Shown in pieces: positions 1 through 11,108 of a stretch of 64,000 bases of DNA. Position 1 is the first letter of the stretch, and each line of letters opens with the position of its first letter. The notes under the pieces are model-generated. The model was not told the origin of the DNA, did not search any database, and worked only from the letters and a program-made list of their open reading frames with translations. Source of the stretch: Cololabis saira (Eukaryota > Chordata > Actinopteri > Beloniformes > Belonidae); NCBI RefSeq assembly GCF_033807715.1, contig NC_084591.1, positions 32,979,090-33,043,089 of the forward strand. The letters run 5' to 3'. The position numbers and the translations under genes are program-made.

Positions 1-804
1 TGCTGTTATATATTTTTGTTTATATATAAGTGAATTTATGTTGGGAATGAGTTTAAAATGTCTTGTAAAGCAGAAACGTGCATCTTCAGTCTGGTGTTTG
101 AGGATTTTCAGGACCTTTTCATTGCACCAGCAGCTTAATAAAATGAAAGCAAGCCCTTGTTGAGCAGCGACTTTGTATTTTCAGTGTTTCATCATTACAT
201 TCATCCAATAATGTGTATATTATTACATTCTTTTACGCTCTGGTAAAGGTAATGATCACCCATACTGTATATCTTTGAATATTAGGTGTGTCTTTGGCCT
301 TCAGCATCACCATAGTACACAGAGTTTAGTGCCTTAATACAGCATATTTTTGTTGTCTTTTAATACTTGTAGTAGGTTAATAATGTCCCTTCTCATCCTC
401 GTGATCACATGCATCCTGTATTCTGAAGGAGTAATATGGCCTCTCCAACCACTTCCTTGAGTAATCCAAAGTATTTACAGTACAAGTACAATTTTTAAAT
501 TCCCAGACACATTATAAAAATGACTAAATAAAAAATAAATGTACTAATTTATCTCTTCATAAGAAAATAATCATGACCGTAAAGCTACTTCTCCTCGACA
601 CCATGAACTCACGTACAGTACTACAGACAGTATTCACATTATAAGGCCATTATGACGATGTAATTTAAGATAAAACCTGAAAATGAGAACCAGGTGTTCT
701 TTACGGCATCGCAACCAGAGCCCGAAAATAAAATGATAGAAAAATAAACTCTCCTCGTCCTACTGAGCCCCCCCCATCCACCGTGCCGGCGCAGCCAGAC
801 GTCT
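1..804 (-). other. apba2 3' UTR and downstream flank
   Basis: This stretch follows the apba2 stop codon on the minus strand. It is AT-rich and holds no ORF or transposon end that I recognise. No canonical AATAAA stands out on the minus strand, so the 3' end of the transcript cannot be placed. Its identity as UTR is inferred from position only. Confidence 0.45.
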
Positions 805-1317
805 TCATATGTAGACCGGAGTCTCCTGCCCCGTGAGCAGTCTGAACATCACCGCCGGCATCGTCTTCATGTTGATCTGGCGGAGAGGAGAGTTAAGACC
901 AGCAGGAGCGCATATGGACATGAATAAAAATGAATAAACATGAATAAACACTAATAAACACGAATCAGCAGCAGGATGTCCGGAGTCATACAGCAGGAAT
1001 ACGAACCTGAATAAAACCCACCTCAAAGTGTTGGAGAAGGATTTTACAGGAGATTAAGTTTATGGATGATTTTGGCCTCAATAAATATGTGTTTTTGTGA
1101 AACTGAAAAATGTAATGTTCACAGAGAAATGACAGGTTTGCTGTTTAGTCTGGTTTCATCCAAAGTTCCATCTGATAGCAGAAACCCCAGAATAAAAGGC
1201 TGGAAATTAAGTAGTTCGCAAATTTGCCATTTTTCTCTAAACTGCTTGGAACAATGCTTTTTAATGTTTCCATGGATGCTGGTAATCCTGCTCTTTTTAT
1301 TATGATGATGATGATGG

Positions 1318-1371
<54 letters not shown>

Positions 1372-1692
1372 CGATGATGATGCTGATGATGGTGATGATG
1401 ATGCTGATGATGATGATGATGACGATGATGATGATGATGATGATGACGATGACGGTGATGATGATGATGCTGATGATGATGACGATGATGATGATGATGA
1501 CGATGATGATGCTGATGATGGTGATGATGATGCTGATGATGATGATGATGACGATGATGATGATGATGATGACGATGACGGTGATGATGATGATGCTGAT
1601 GATGATGACGATGACGGTGATGATGATGATGATGATGCTGATGACGATGATGATGATGCTGATGATGACGATGACGATGATGCTGATGATGC

Positions 1693-1737
<45 letters not shown>

Positions 1738-1757
1738 CGATGACGGTGATGATGCTG

Positions 1758-1789
<32 letters not shown>

Positions 1790-1798
1790 GCTGATGAC

Positions 1799-1848
<50 letters not shown>

Positions 1849-4800
1849 CGATGACGGTGATGATGACCTCAACAACATCCTCTGCTGTCGTCACCTCTTT
1901 GCATGACACCATTATGAGGTCTTTAAAGTGCTGATGGGTGGAGGTCTACAGAGCCACAGTGTCAAACAGGCTATTTAAAGGGGACCTATAATGAAAAACA
2001 CGTTTTTTCTTGCTTTAACATATACAGGACTGTCTCAGAAAATTTGAATATTGTGATAAAGTTCTTTATTTTCTGTAATGCAACTAAAAAAAACAAAAAT
2101 GTCATACATTCTGGATTCATTACAAATCAAATGAAATATTGCAAGCCTTTTATTATTTTAATATTGCTGATTATGGCTCACAGTTTAAGATTAAGATTCC
2201 CAGAATATTCTATTTTTTTGAGATAGGATATTTGAGTTTTCTTTTTTTGCATTACAGAAAATAAAGGACTTTATCACAATATTCTAATTATGAAAAATTC
2301 TATTATGAAAAAGCATGTTTTTTCTTGCTTTAACATATATAAAGTGGTCTCCCCTCAGCCTGCCAACTCAGAGAAGGAGGAAAGCAACCAAATTCTGCAG
2401 TGTCTGTACAGCCGCCCGGATGAGCCGTCCAGTCTGATGTGGATCTACGAGCCGTTCAGATTCTGCTCCTGTCGTGACGTCATGACAGGAGCGATGCGTG
2501 AAACCACATCCACAACTTACTCCGCCGGCCGGAGCTTCCGCCATTTTTCTGTAGCGGTGTATCGCGTCATTTGCGTCATCGCGTCAGGCAGCCAATCACC
2601 ACAGAGCCTCATTATCATAGCCCCGCCCACTCAGAATCCCACATAGATAATGAGGTTAGAGAATGGGAAGATAAAGACATGGCTCAGAGGCTGAATTTCT
2701 AATTTATTTAGCAAAAACAATCAAAAGCTTGTTTTTAAGACATTCAAGGCCTGTTTAAAATAGGTCATAGATGCCATAATAGGTCCCCTTTAACACAATC
2801 CAGTGGCGTACAGAAGGATGAGCACTTAAAATTTTATATTTGCACTTAAGGCGGTATGTTTGTTTCCTGCAGGCTGTGCTTCAGTCAGCCAGTAGCAGCG
2901 CTGAAAGGCCGGCGCAGCACCGTGTAGGGTTACCCGTGAAAACTGCAGTCTGGTGTCTTGGCGAGTTCTTACCTCACCCACGGAGAGAGACAGGGTTTGA
3001 ACTATCTTCTCGTGCGCCATGGCAACGACACTCTGACCATTTATTTCAATGATTCTGTGTCCAACACGAACACCGCCTCGCTCAGCGATGCCACCTCGCA
3101 TCAGACTGCAGATCTGAGGACGCCCAAAAACGCAGCAAATATGTTAGATAACGTCTTAACAAGCTGTCACGCCTCCGCTCTTGAGCCTCGACTTGGGCTT
3201 ACTCACAATGCCGTTTTGGACACTGAAGCCGAGCTGAAACTTGAGGTCGGGCCTCTTGATAAGGACGGTGGTGACGGGAGGGCAGCTCACGATGCTCAGC
3301 TTCACCTTCACCTGGTTCTTCAGACCCTGGAAGAAGGACAGAAACACACTTCTGATGTGGCACGGGCAAAGAACGAGTATGAAATGTCAGAAAACCCCAT
3401 GACAAGGACACAAAATGTGGAAATGCAACTGCAAAAACTCAAAATCTTACCAGGAATATTTCTAGTTAAAATGTCTAATTTTTAGTCAAAAAATCTCATT
3501 ACACTTAAAACAAGAGCCATTACCAGAAAAAATAACTTGTTATTTGACAATTCTCACCTGGTTCAAGTAAATTTTCACTTGAAATAGGTAGAAAAATCTG
3601 CCAGTGGGACAAGATTTATCTTCTCATTACAAGCAAAAAAATCTTGTTCCACTGGCAGATTTTTTTTACTTATTTTAAGTGAAAATCTACTTGAAACAGG
3701 TGAAAATTGTTGTTTTTTTCCAGTGATGAGTCTTGTTTTAAGTGTAATGAGATTTTTTTTGACTAAAAATGAGACATTTTAACTAGAAATAAGACAAATA
3801 TTCTTGTTAAGATTTTGAGTTTTTGCAGTGTAAGGGCCGGGAATGTTTCTAACATATCCAGATGAAGTTATTAGGGTATAACTGCATCATTATTTGGAAG
3901 TACTCACTTTGGTGCAGATCAACAATAAACTCAACAGAAGGATGTGATTCAGATTAATTTTCCTGCATTATTTACAGTCTGTCATCCTTGATATGCTCAA
4001 ACACAGCTGCCTGACGCGCTCCTCACCTTGATGATGCTCTGACAGGCGGCCAGTGGCAGCCCGACCAGACTTGTGTCATTGATGGACATGATCTGGTCCC
4101 CCACACTGAGCTTTCCAGAGCGAGCTGCCGGCCCGCTGTTCAGCATCCCGGCCAGGATGACGGTGGGCAGAATGGAGCCCCAGCCGGACTCCACTATGAC
4201 CACCCCGAGGCTTTCTCCTTTCTGCTTCTCCACATTCAGCTGGGGGCGCAGACAGAAGCAAGAGAGGACGGTTTAAACCCTTTTTCAGGACCTCGGAGGA
4301 TTTAACAGCCATTTCTGAGAGAAATCCACTCGCCGTTTACAATCTCAAAAAAAGTCTCACCTCTTTACAATTGTCTGAGTTGGAGAAATGGACGAGGTCA
4401 TCGTGGTACATTTCCTGGGAGTTGATGATGTCACTGTACTGTTTGTGGCTCAGGTCGGTCGGGTTGATGCCGTTGGCGCGCAGGAACTCTCTGTAGGCCA
4501 CGCTAAAGGCCTGGCCGATGGACTGGGCGATCAGCTGAGCCTGTGGGGAAGACGACTCAGCATGAAGGTTATCAGCAAGGACATGAGAGGATGTCGTTGA
4601 GAGGGGCACTTACATCCTCTGACTCAAACACGTAGCAGATCATCCGGTACTGACTCGCCCCTTCGCTGGCAGTGTCAGACGCTTCAGAGAAGTCCTCTGA
4701 TGAGGCCTCAGACATGCGCCTCCGCGCCATCAGAACCACGATGCTGCCGATGTCGGCGATGTAGGAGATGGTCCGCAACGCGCTGTCCATCATTGTTTCC

Positions 4801-7793
4801 TAAAGACAGCAGAAGCAAAAACGGGCATCACGTCAAACAGGAAATAAACCCACGCGGGCGGCTGGACCACCCGGCACAGCTTAGAGTCGCTACCTGGGTG
4901 TCCGCGTTCAGCACTTTGACAGCTTTGGTGGAGATGAACAGGTCCACCTCCGTCATCATTTGAGAGTCTTCATCTTGGCTCTTGAAAACAGATATATTTT
5001 AATCAGACGTGTTACTTTTCACAGTTTCTGTGATTCTCTAACTGTAAAATAGAAACACTTCAAGCCAAAAGGGAATGCAAGAGCTCCACTGGAAGGCAAA
5101 TAAAGGAATTTGTTGCGCATTTAATGTGTTCTGACAACTCTGATCATTTCTGGACATCTGATCAGTTCTGCACATGAATCGCTTCCAGACTGATGAGAGC
5201 AGAAAAGTGTCCTGTCTGAAATATTTATAACCAATTTCAGTGACTGTGGACCGCCCTCCGGCGGAGAGCAGGTTACCTTGATCTGACCGATGGCTTCGTG
5301 GGCTTGGGACATGCGGACGGACTTGGAGGGATTTTTGTCAGACAGGACCTGAGTGCAGCCAAGGTAGTTAGCAGCAAAGATGATCCCGTCTATCAGATCC
5401 TCCGGCTCGCAGGGACCCGGGACTGCACAGAGAAACAAACCCTCTATGTACTGGGCAGATTTCATCAGAACCACAGAGTTCAAGAGTATTCTAAGATACT
5501 TACCATCCTCAAAGCTTGGGAAAGAAGCAGATTCCTGTGTTTCCTGTCAAATAAATGAACATTTACATTTACAACCCCAGATCAGAAATATGTGGGACAA
5601 TAAGGAAACCCAAGAATCTCATAATAATCTAATAACAATCACACATTCATCATTGCACTGATTCATTTTTGCTTTTAGTGCCAGTAAGGATGTACTGTAA
5701 AAGAAAAAAAGGTTTCTTCAAAAAGGCTCCCTCAACAGGTGACTGTACAAAAGCGGTACCCATGAAAGGCTTTGAGAGTCTTTGAGGAGCAAAGATGGGT
5801 GGAGGATCTCCGCGATGTCCACAAATACCTGAGAAAATCACTGAAACCTTCCAAACAATATTCTTCAAAGAAACACCGGAAGGGATTTGCCTATTTCCTC
5901 CTCTGTAGTGCGTAATATCATTGAATGATTTAACGAATCTGGAGGAGTGTCAGTGCTCAAAGGGCAAGGCTGCATCCTTAGCTGGACTTCCCTGAACCGT
6001 CACATGAATAAGCATCAAGAATGTCTGACATCACCACATACATGTGAGATTAATTACTCTTAAGCCAAGCACTGCCACATAGAGCAACATTCACAACCTC
6101 GGCCAGAGGTGGTGTCGACATCTGAGATGGACCACCACACACTTACATGAGCATCGTTGTGTTGTAGCGCAGATCTAGGCTGTTATTGGCGACATGAGTC
6201 TGAGATAACATGAGATTCCATCAGTGCACTTTCTGTGTTGGTGCAATTACATGGAGAAGTACCCAGACTTTAGAGCTAACTGTTATATCACGATTGAAAC
6301 ACTCTTCACCTTGGGAGTGGTGTCTTCCTCGGCGGAGGCGAGTTCTGGACCCTGAGCCCTCCGGGGCGGCTCCGGCACCTCCTCAGGCAGAACGGCCGGG
6401 CTTGGCTTCTCACCCTGCTGAACGCAAACACAAACTTGGTCTCTGGCAAGTTTTGTTCTATATACTTACAGAAAATATGATGTGATGAACTCCGGAGCTC
6501 ATTGGGAGTAGATTCTGCACAAACAATAACAGTAACAGGTTACAGGAGGTGAGATCGTATAAAGACCGGCCTTACTTGTAGTTGTACCTGCTCGGGTTTC
6601 TCAGAATCCTTCTGCCTCTTCTCAAGAATCCCCTGCTGTTGTTCAGGTGTGTGATGAGGAGTAGGTGATTGTTTGCTCACCATGGGTTCGGCCTCGGGCC
6701 TGCAAGCAGCGGAGGGGCCGGGCCTGGGACCAGGAGGAGTCTCTCTAACAGCCTGGGCCTCCTGGATGTCAGGAGTTACCTGCACATGAGCATGGCCCGG
6801 TGGAGGGTTCTGCCTGCCGGAGCCAACTCTCGCCTTGGACTTCACGGCAGACTTTCTGCAGTCCTTGGACGAAGCCTTCAGACGTTGCTCGGTGCTGTTG
6901 GCCACACATCCTTTCATCCCCGGAGGAATTTGCTCAGTATCCTTTCCTGTTCCCCTCTTTCCTTGTCCTTTACAGTGCCGCCCCCTCTCTTTTGAATTCA
7001 TGTGGGACGGCTCACACTTTCTACTGGCTTCAGGGTTATTATGGTTTCTTGGGACTCGAGGTCCATCCTCTCTTTTCCTTTCAGTGCCTCCCTTTCTAAT
7101 TCTGTCATTCCCATTGTCCTGGTAAAGGATTGCAGGCCTTTGAATATGATTCTTGGTATCCTGTAAATCTTCAATAAATCTGGCCCCATCTAGTACCTCT
7201 TCTAACTCATCTCCATCACTGAAGAAGAATCTGTCCCTCTGGCTTTTTAAAATGCTCTCCTCTACTTCCTCCCTAACTATCATGGCACAATGTGGTCTTA
7301 AGTGATGCCCAGTTTTATACGGCTTAGTGTGTGGTTGTGATTCCTCACTTTTTTCCGTGCTTCGACATGGTTTCTGGGTGATCTGGTCAGCAGCTGCAGC
7401 AGCAACAGCGATGTTCTCATTATTATTATCCCCCACTGTGTGTTTCTCATCCTCCGGACAGTAATGTTTGTAATATCTCATGTCAACAACACCATCTCTG
7501 TTCAAATGCAGCACTTCATCATAGTCCTGCTCGACATCAGAGCCCACGTTGTCGTACTCAGAGCAGGTATCCTCCATGTCCACTGGATTTGGATCACAAC
7601 TCATGTAATCGTGCTTTTCAGAAACAGGAGGAGTCAGCTGGTCCTCACGGTCATCCTTCAGAGATGCTTGCTGAGTGGCCTCCTGCACCAAACATCCGTG
7701 CTCTTCTTGATTCGGTTGTGTATCTCCTGCACCCGGGTGCGATGAAGGGCTGGAAGCCAATATTTTGGTAATGGTTCCCTTTCCATGAGCCAT
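805..7793 (-). CDS. apba2: Amyloid beta precursor protein-binding family A member 2 (Mint2/X11-like adaptor)
   Basis: This is a neuronal cytoplasmic adaptor that binds the NPxY tail of the amyloid precursor protein and takes part in synaptic trafficking. Coding exons in transcript order are 7793-6576, 6417-6310, 5543-5504, 5422-5277, 4980-4894, 4799-4614, 4540-4361, 4239-4027, 3326-3207, 3113-2973 and 876-805. They total 836 codons with consistent phases. The N-terminal 406-residue exon is acidic and low in conservation. A PTB domain spans about 457-645 (starting near [13 protein letters not shown]). Two PDZ domains follow at about 656-735 and 745-820, and the protein ends in the family's C-terminal [21 protein letters not shown] and RLLTGQETP fit APBA2 better than APBA1. 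The ATG at 7793 opens the long first coding exon. Human APBA2 is 749 aa, so the N-terminus is longer here. A basic linker found inside the PTB of some mammalian isoforms is absent. Upstream non-coding exons were not identified. Confidence 0.93.
1302..1866. repeat. Long (GAT/ATG)n compound microsatellite
   Basis: About 565 bp of almost uninterrupted GAT triplets, with interspersed GAC, GCT and GGT variants, lies in the last intron of apba2. The triplet phase keeps several frames open on both strands, giving artificial poly-Met, poly-Ile and poly-Ser ORFs. A block of 129 bp (43 triplets) carrying the same order of variants is repeated: the motif TGCTGATGATGGTG occurs at 1381 and again at 1510. 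Confidence 0.95.
1979..2789 (+). mobile_element. Non-autonomous piggyBac-type element, copy 1
   Basis: The element is bounded by TTAA on both sides (1975-1978 and 2790-2793). Its terminal inverted repeats begin AGGGGACCTATNATG. Related copies lie at 21378-22345 and 50777-51960. TTAA targets are the hallmark of piggyBac transposition. No transposase ORF is present. It lies in the last intron of apba2 and is interrupted by a second element at 2025-2289. Confidence 0.82.
2025..2289 (+). mobile_element. Tc1/mariner-like MITE nested in piggyBac copy 1, right end truncated
   Basis: It begins at a TA with CAGGACTGTCTCAGAAAATT. Its two ends form a long inverted repeat (ATATTGTGATAAAG against CTTTATCACAATAT). 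The right end stops before the terminal TTTCTGAGAC-type bases. After it comes a second copy of about 35 bp of the host element (2306-2340 against 1991-2024), so the right junction is not a clean insertion. Confidence 0.65.
3428..3829. mobile_element. Fold-back MITE, copy A
   Basis: A near-perfect palindrome of about 400 bp has ends reading ACTGCAAAAACTC and GTTTTTGCAGTG. A central inverted pair carries ATCTGCCAGTGG against CCACTGGCAGAT. It lies in the apba2 intron between the exons at 3326 and 4027. Three further copies occur in the window, at about 20555, 30778 and 62701. No protein is encoded. Confidence 0.85.
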
Positions 7794-8595
7794 AATAGGC
7801 CGTGTAAATTCACTACCCTAAACCCTGTGAACATAAAGGGATACTTAGACGGCTGCATTCCAACACCTGTACATTTGCCATATTTGCATCAGAACATCAG
7901 TAATATGTTGAAAATGTCTCATTTAATCAGAGAAGTCTTCAAACAAATGCTGTGCTTTAAAATATACCGGTAGATTGTGGCACTCCCCACCGTTAAAGAA
8001 ATATGATGTCAAGACTCATTTGTAGCTAGAATAAACAAGATGCATCACCAACAATTTCTCAAGCATATATACAGTACTGGATTTAAATAATATTTCATTA
8101 AAGATTTCGAACCTGCACTTTTATAAATTACTTGGTAAGGGATCTCCTTTTATATTACAATAAACCAGACGGATACAAAACAACATTTTAGAACAACCAT
8201 TATAACAGATCCATCTTCCACTTCTACACAATATTGCCCCCACATGTACCGTCTCAGTACTTTTGTCTCTGATCTTGTTATCCATCATGTTGCTTGGTTG
8301 TGTCTGTTCTAATTTTGACCTGATATCCTGCAGAACAGGAAACTTGCAATAAATAACACTGCTCTGAGCGACTTTGGCCAATACAGCAGGATGCCTTTTC
8401 TGTAAGATCATTGTTACTTTTTTCTACTAAAATGATTCCCACACACACACTCAGGCCCTGAAAATTTAATAAACTGACTCATATTTATAACTCTTGGCTT
8501 ACAGTATGTCTTGTGGGAGAATCTTTGACATGAAAATAACATTTTTGAATGGATTTTTTTAAGGCTAACACAGCCGCTTATGAAATAGCAGCTAC

Positions 8596-8710
<115 letters not shown>

Positions 8711-10113
8711 CAGTAAATTAGATGACAAATTTAATTGTTTAGTACTGGCTAAGCTTTATCCATTTTGATCTTTCAGTTTTAAAGACAAATAAGGTACCCA
8801 AAAACCCAAAGTGCGATGATGGTCCTGGCTCCATCCTACTACAGTCTTAGCATTGATGCTCATCATTGCTGGTCTTCATCATAAATGAAAATAAAAAGCG
8901 AGCCCTCTGAGCGATGACTTGCTTCAAGCCCAGGATAAACATGTCACACCCTCATCTGACCGTGAAGTGTGTAAGCTTTTGGCTACAAACAAACTGCTCG
9001 GTTTAAGCTGGGGCTTTTAAAGAGTTAAACAGCCCATAATTAACTGATCCTAGATCATAATGCAGCCCAGATTGTGGCATAATCCCTCCAGAAACCACAA
9101 TCCCTGAGCTCAGACCCGCCGGTGACCTCTCCATGGTGCTGAACTGCCAATTAAAACAATGAGGGTCATTATAGGTTTAATCTGAGGGGCTGTGGTTCCG
9201 TTTTCTGCTCTCTGCCCTGCCCTTGGCGTGTTTTTGGTGGCATCTCATAAAGCCATCACGCTGAACTTTTGCCGCAGCTGCAGGGCTGCTTGTTGTGGTG
9301 TCTCCCCACGAGTGGACGCTGTACTTCCATCTGCCCGCATCGCTATAAAAATAATCTCATCAATATTTTTTCTTTGCGCATATAATGCATCCTGTGATGG
9401 ACTTGCCCCTGTGTGCACACTGCCGATTTTAGCACCTGGAAACATCCCGTTATCCTACTGCTGCAATTCACATCGACCTTGATGTGAAGCATGGAGACTG
9501 CAGCACGCTGACATCCAGCTAAAGGGCTGGTGTTCCACACAAACACGTCCAGCTTTGTTTGCAGCGCTGCGGTCGCAGATCACAGACGCGCATAGGCGCA
9601 CCGATATTATATCCCACTTTCTCTGCACGGGCCGATTTACGTGCCACTTACCGACATCAGTCTTGTGGGCGGCCTTCTTTGTTAAAACGCCGTGCTGATC
9701 AGATCGGAGTGCTCTCCGGAAAAGGGGGTATGAAAGAGCCGCACAGCAGCCCAGGAATCTGAGTAGAAAATACTCCCCTCATCATCACGTCTCCACTGGT
9801 GGCACCTTAAAACACCCCCACGTGGGCCAACCCCAACATGCCACTTTAAATCTTAAATCTAAACTTAAAGATTTAACTTAAAGCTTAAATCTTTTATTCA
9901 TCACATTTAATAGTATAAGCCCGTCATTACATTAACGTAAAAACCCCACTTCTGACCTTATGCGTCACATTAACGCACATCCTAGGTCACCTTTGTACAG
10001 ACTCATTACTCTGGCACTTTAAAACATGTTGTACATTTTTTCTTTAATATTATTTTTTCTTTTATAATGCACTAATCACCACAACAAACTCCTTGTGTGT
10101 GTTAAACTAGTTG

Positions 10114-10650
10114 GCAATAAACCTCTTTCTGATTCCGATTCTTCTGTCAGAGTATCATGCCTGGTGTAAATATATTGATTTTGTTTTGCACTATATGATT
10201 TATTTTAACTTTTTTTTTCAAGTATCCTTTTTTCATCAGTTGCACATGTTTAGGTTTGAGTAAAGGATTTATACGATTTATACGCCAAAACCTCTAGACA
10301 CAGAGACAGTTTCTTCCTCCCAAGCTGTTGCTCTGATGAACTCTCATCACTCATAGAGTCTCAGACTAATCAATCACTGTGCAATAAAAATAATAATAAA
10401 AATAATCACAATGATAATAACTACTTGGCAATAAACTTCTTTCTGATTCTGATTCTTCTGTTCTGTCAGAGTGTCATGCCTAGTGTAAATATATTGTATT
10501 TGTTTTGCACTATATGATTTATTTAAACTTTTTATTAAAGTATCCTTTTTTCATCAGTTGCACATGTTTAGGTTAGGTTTGAGTAAAGGATTTATACGAT
10601 TTATACGCCAAAACCTCTAGACACAGAGACAGAGTAATCAATCACTATGC

Positions 10651-10692
<42 letters not shown>

Positions 10693-10700
10693 CACAATCA
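10114..10700 (+). repeat. Tandemly duplicated LINE 3' tail with (TAA)n
   Basis: A unit of about 312 bp starts with GGCAATAAACYTCTTTCTG and occurs at 10114 and again at 10427. Both copies also share TTTATACGATTTATACGCC and ACCTCTAGACACAGAGACAG. The second ends in a TAA microsatellite at about 10650-10690. The GATTCTGATTCT motif matches the tails of fish non-LTR retrotransposons, as seen again near 61010. A short third piece lies at about 10850-10880. Confidence 0.6.
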
Positions 10701-11108
10701 TGTGCTGTAACAATGCACCTTTCAATAACCATGTCTACCTCATACTGCTGCACTTTTCACTTTTTTTTTATTGTATACTGTATGTTAATGTTAAGAGCTG
10801 TCATTTGCGAAAATAACCTAGTCAAATTCCCTGTCTTGTTTGACCTGACTTGGCCAAATAAACATGATTCTGATTCTGAACATTGTCTGTTTTTATGGTT
10901 TGAGAAACTATCGATGCATCTGGGATCGATTGGGAATCCCTCTGCGTTCCACTGGCCATGCCTGCTCGCTACCAGCTACCACTGCAACCTGGCTGCTGCT
11001 GCCGCCTTCTCTGCAGCTGTAAAACAGTCCAAACGTTGGGATTAAGCTGCTGCTTTCCCCCGGGTTGACATGCACTTACAACGCTAGGTGTGAAACTAAC
11101 TTTGGACC

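Noticed and set aside
1145..1934. Long ORFs of poly-Met, poly-Ile and poly-Ser on both strands
   Set aside because: They arise from the GAT triplet array, which leaves several frames open; no gene-like composition or splice context.
3428..3829. CRISPR-like or regulatory palindrome
   Set aside because: The inverted repeats are one dispersed fold-back MITE family, and the genome is a vertebrate.
8121..8411. 96-aa minus-strand ORF upstream of apba2
   Set aside because: Low-complexity, no recognised family and no splice link to apba2 that I can support.
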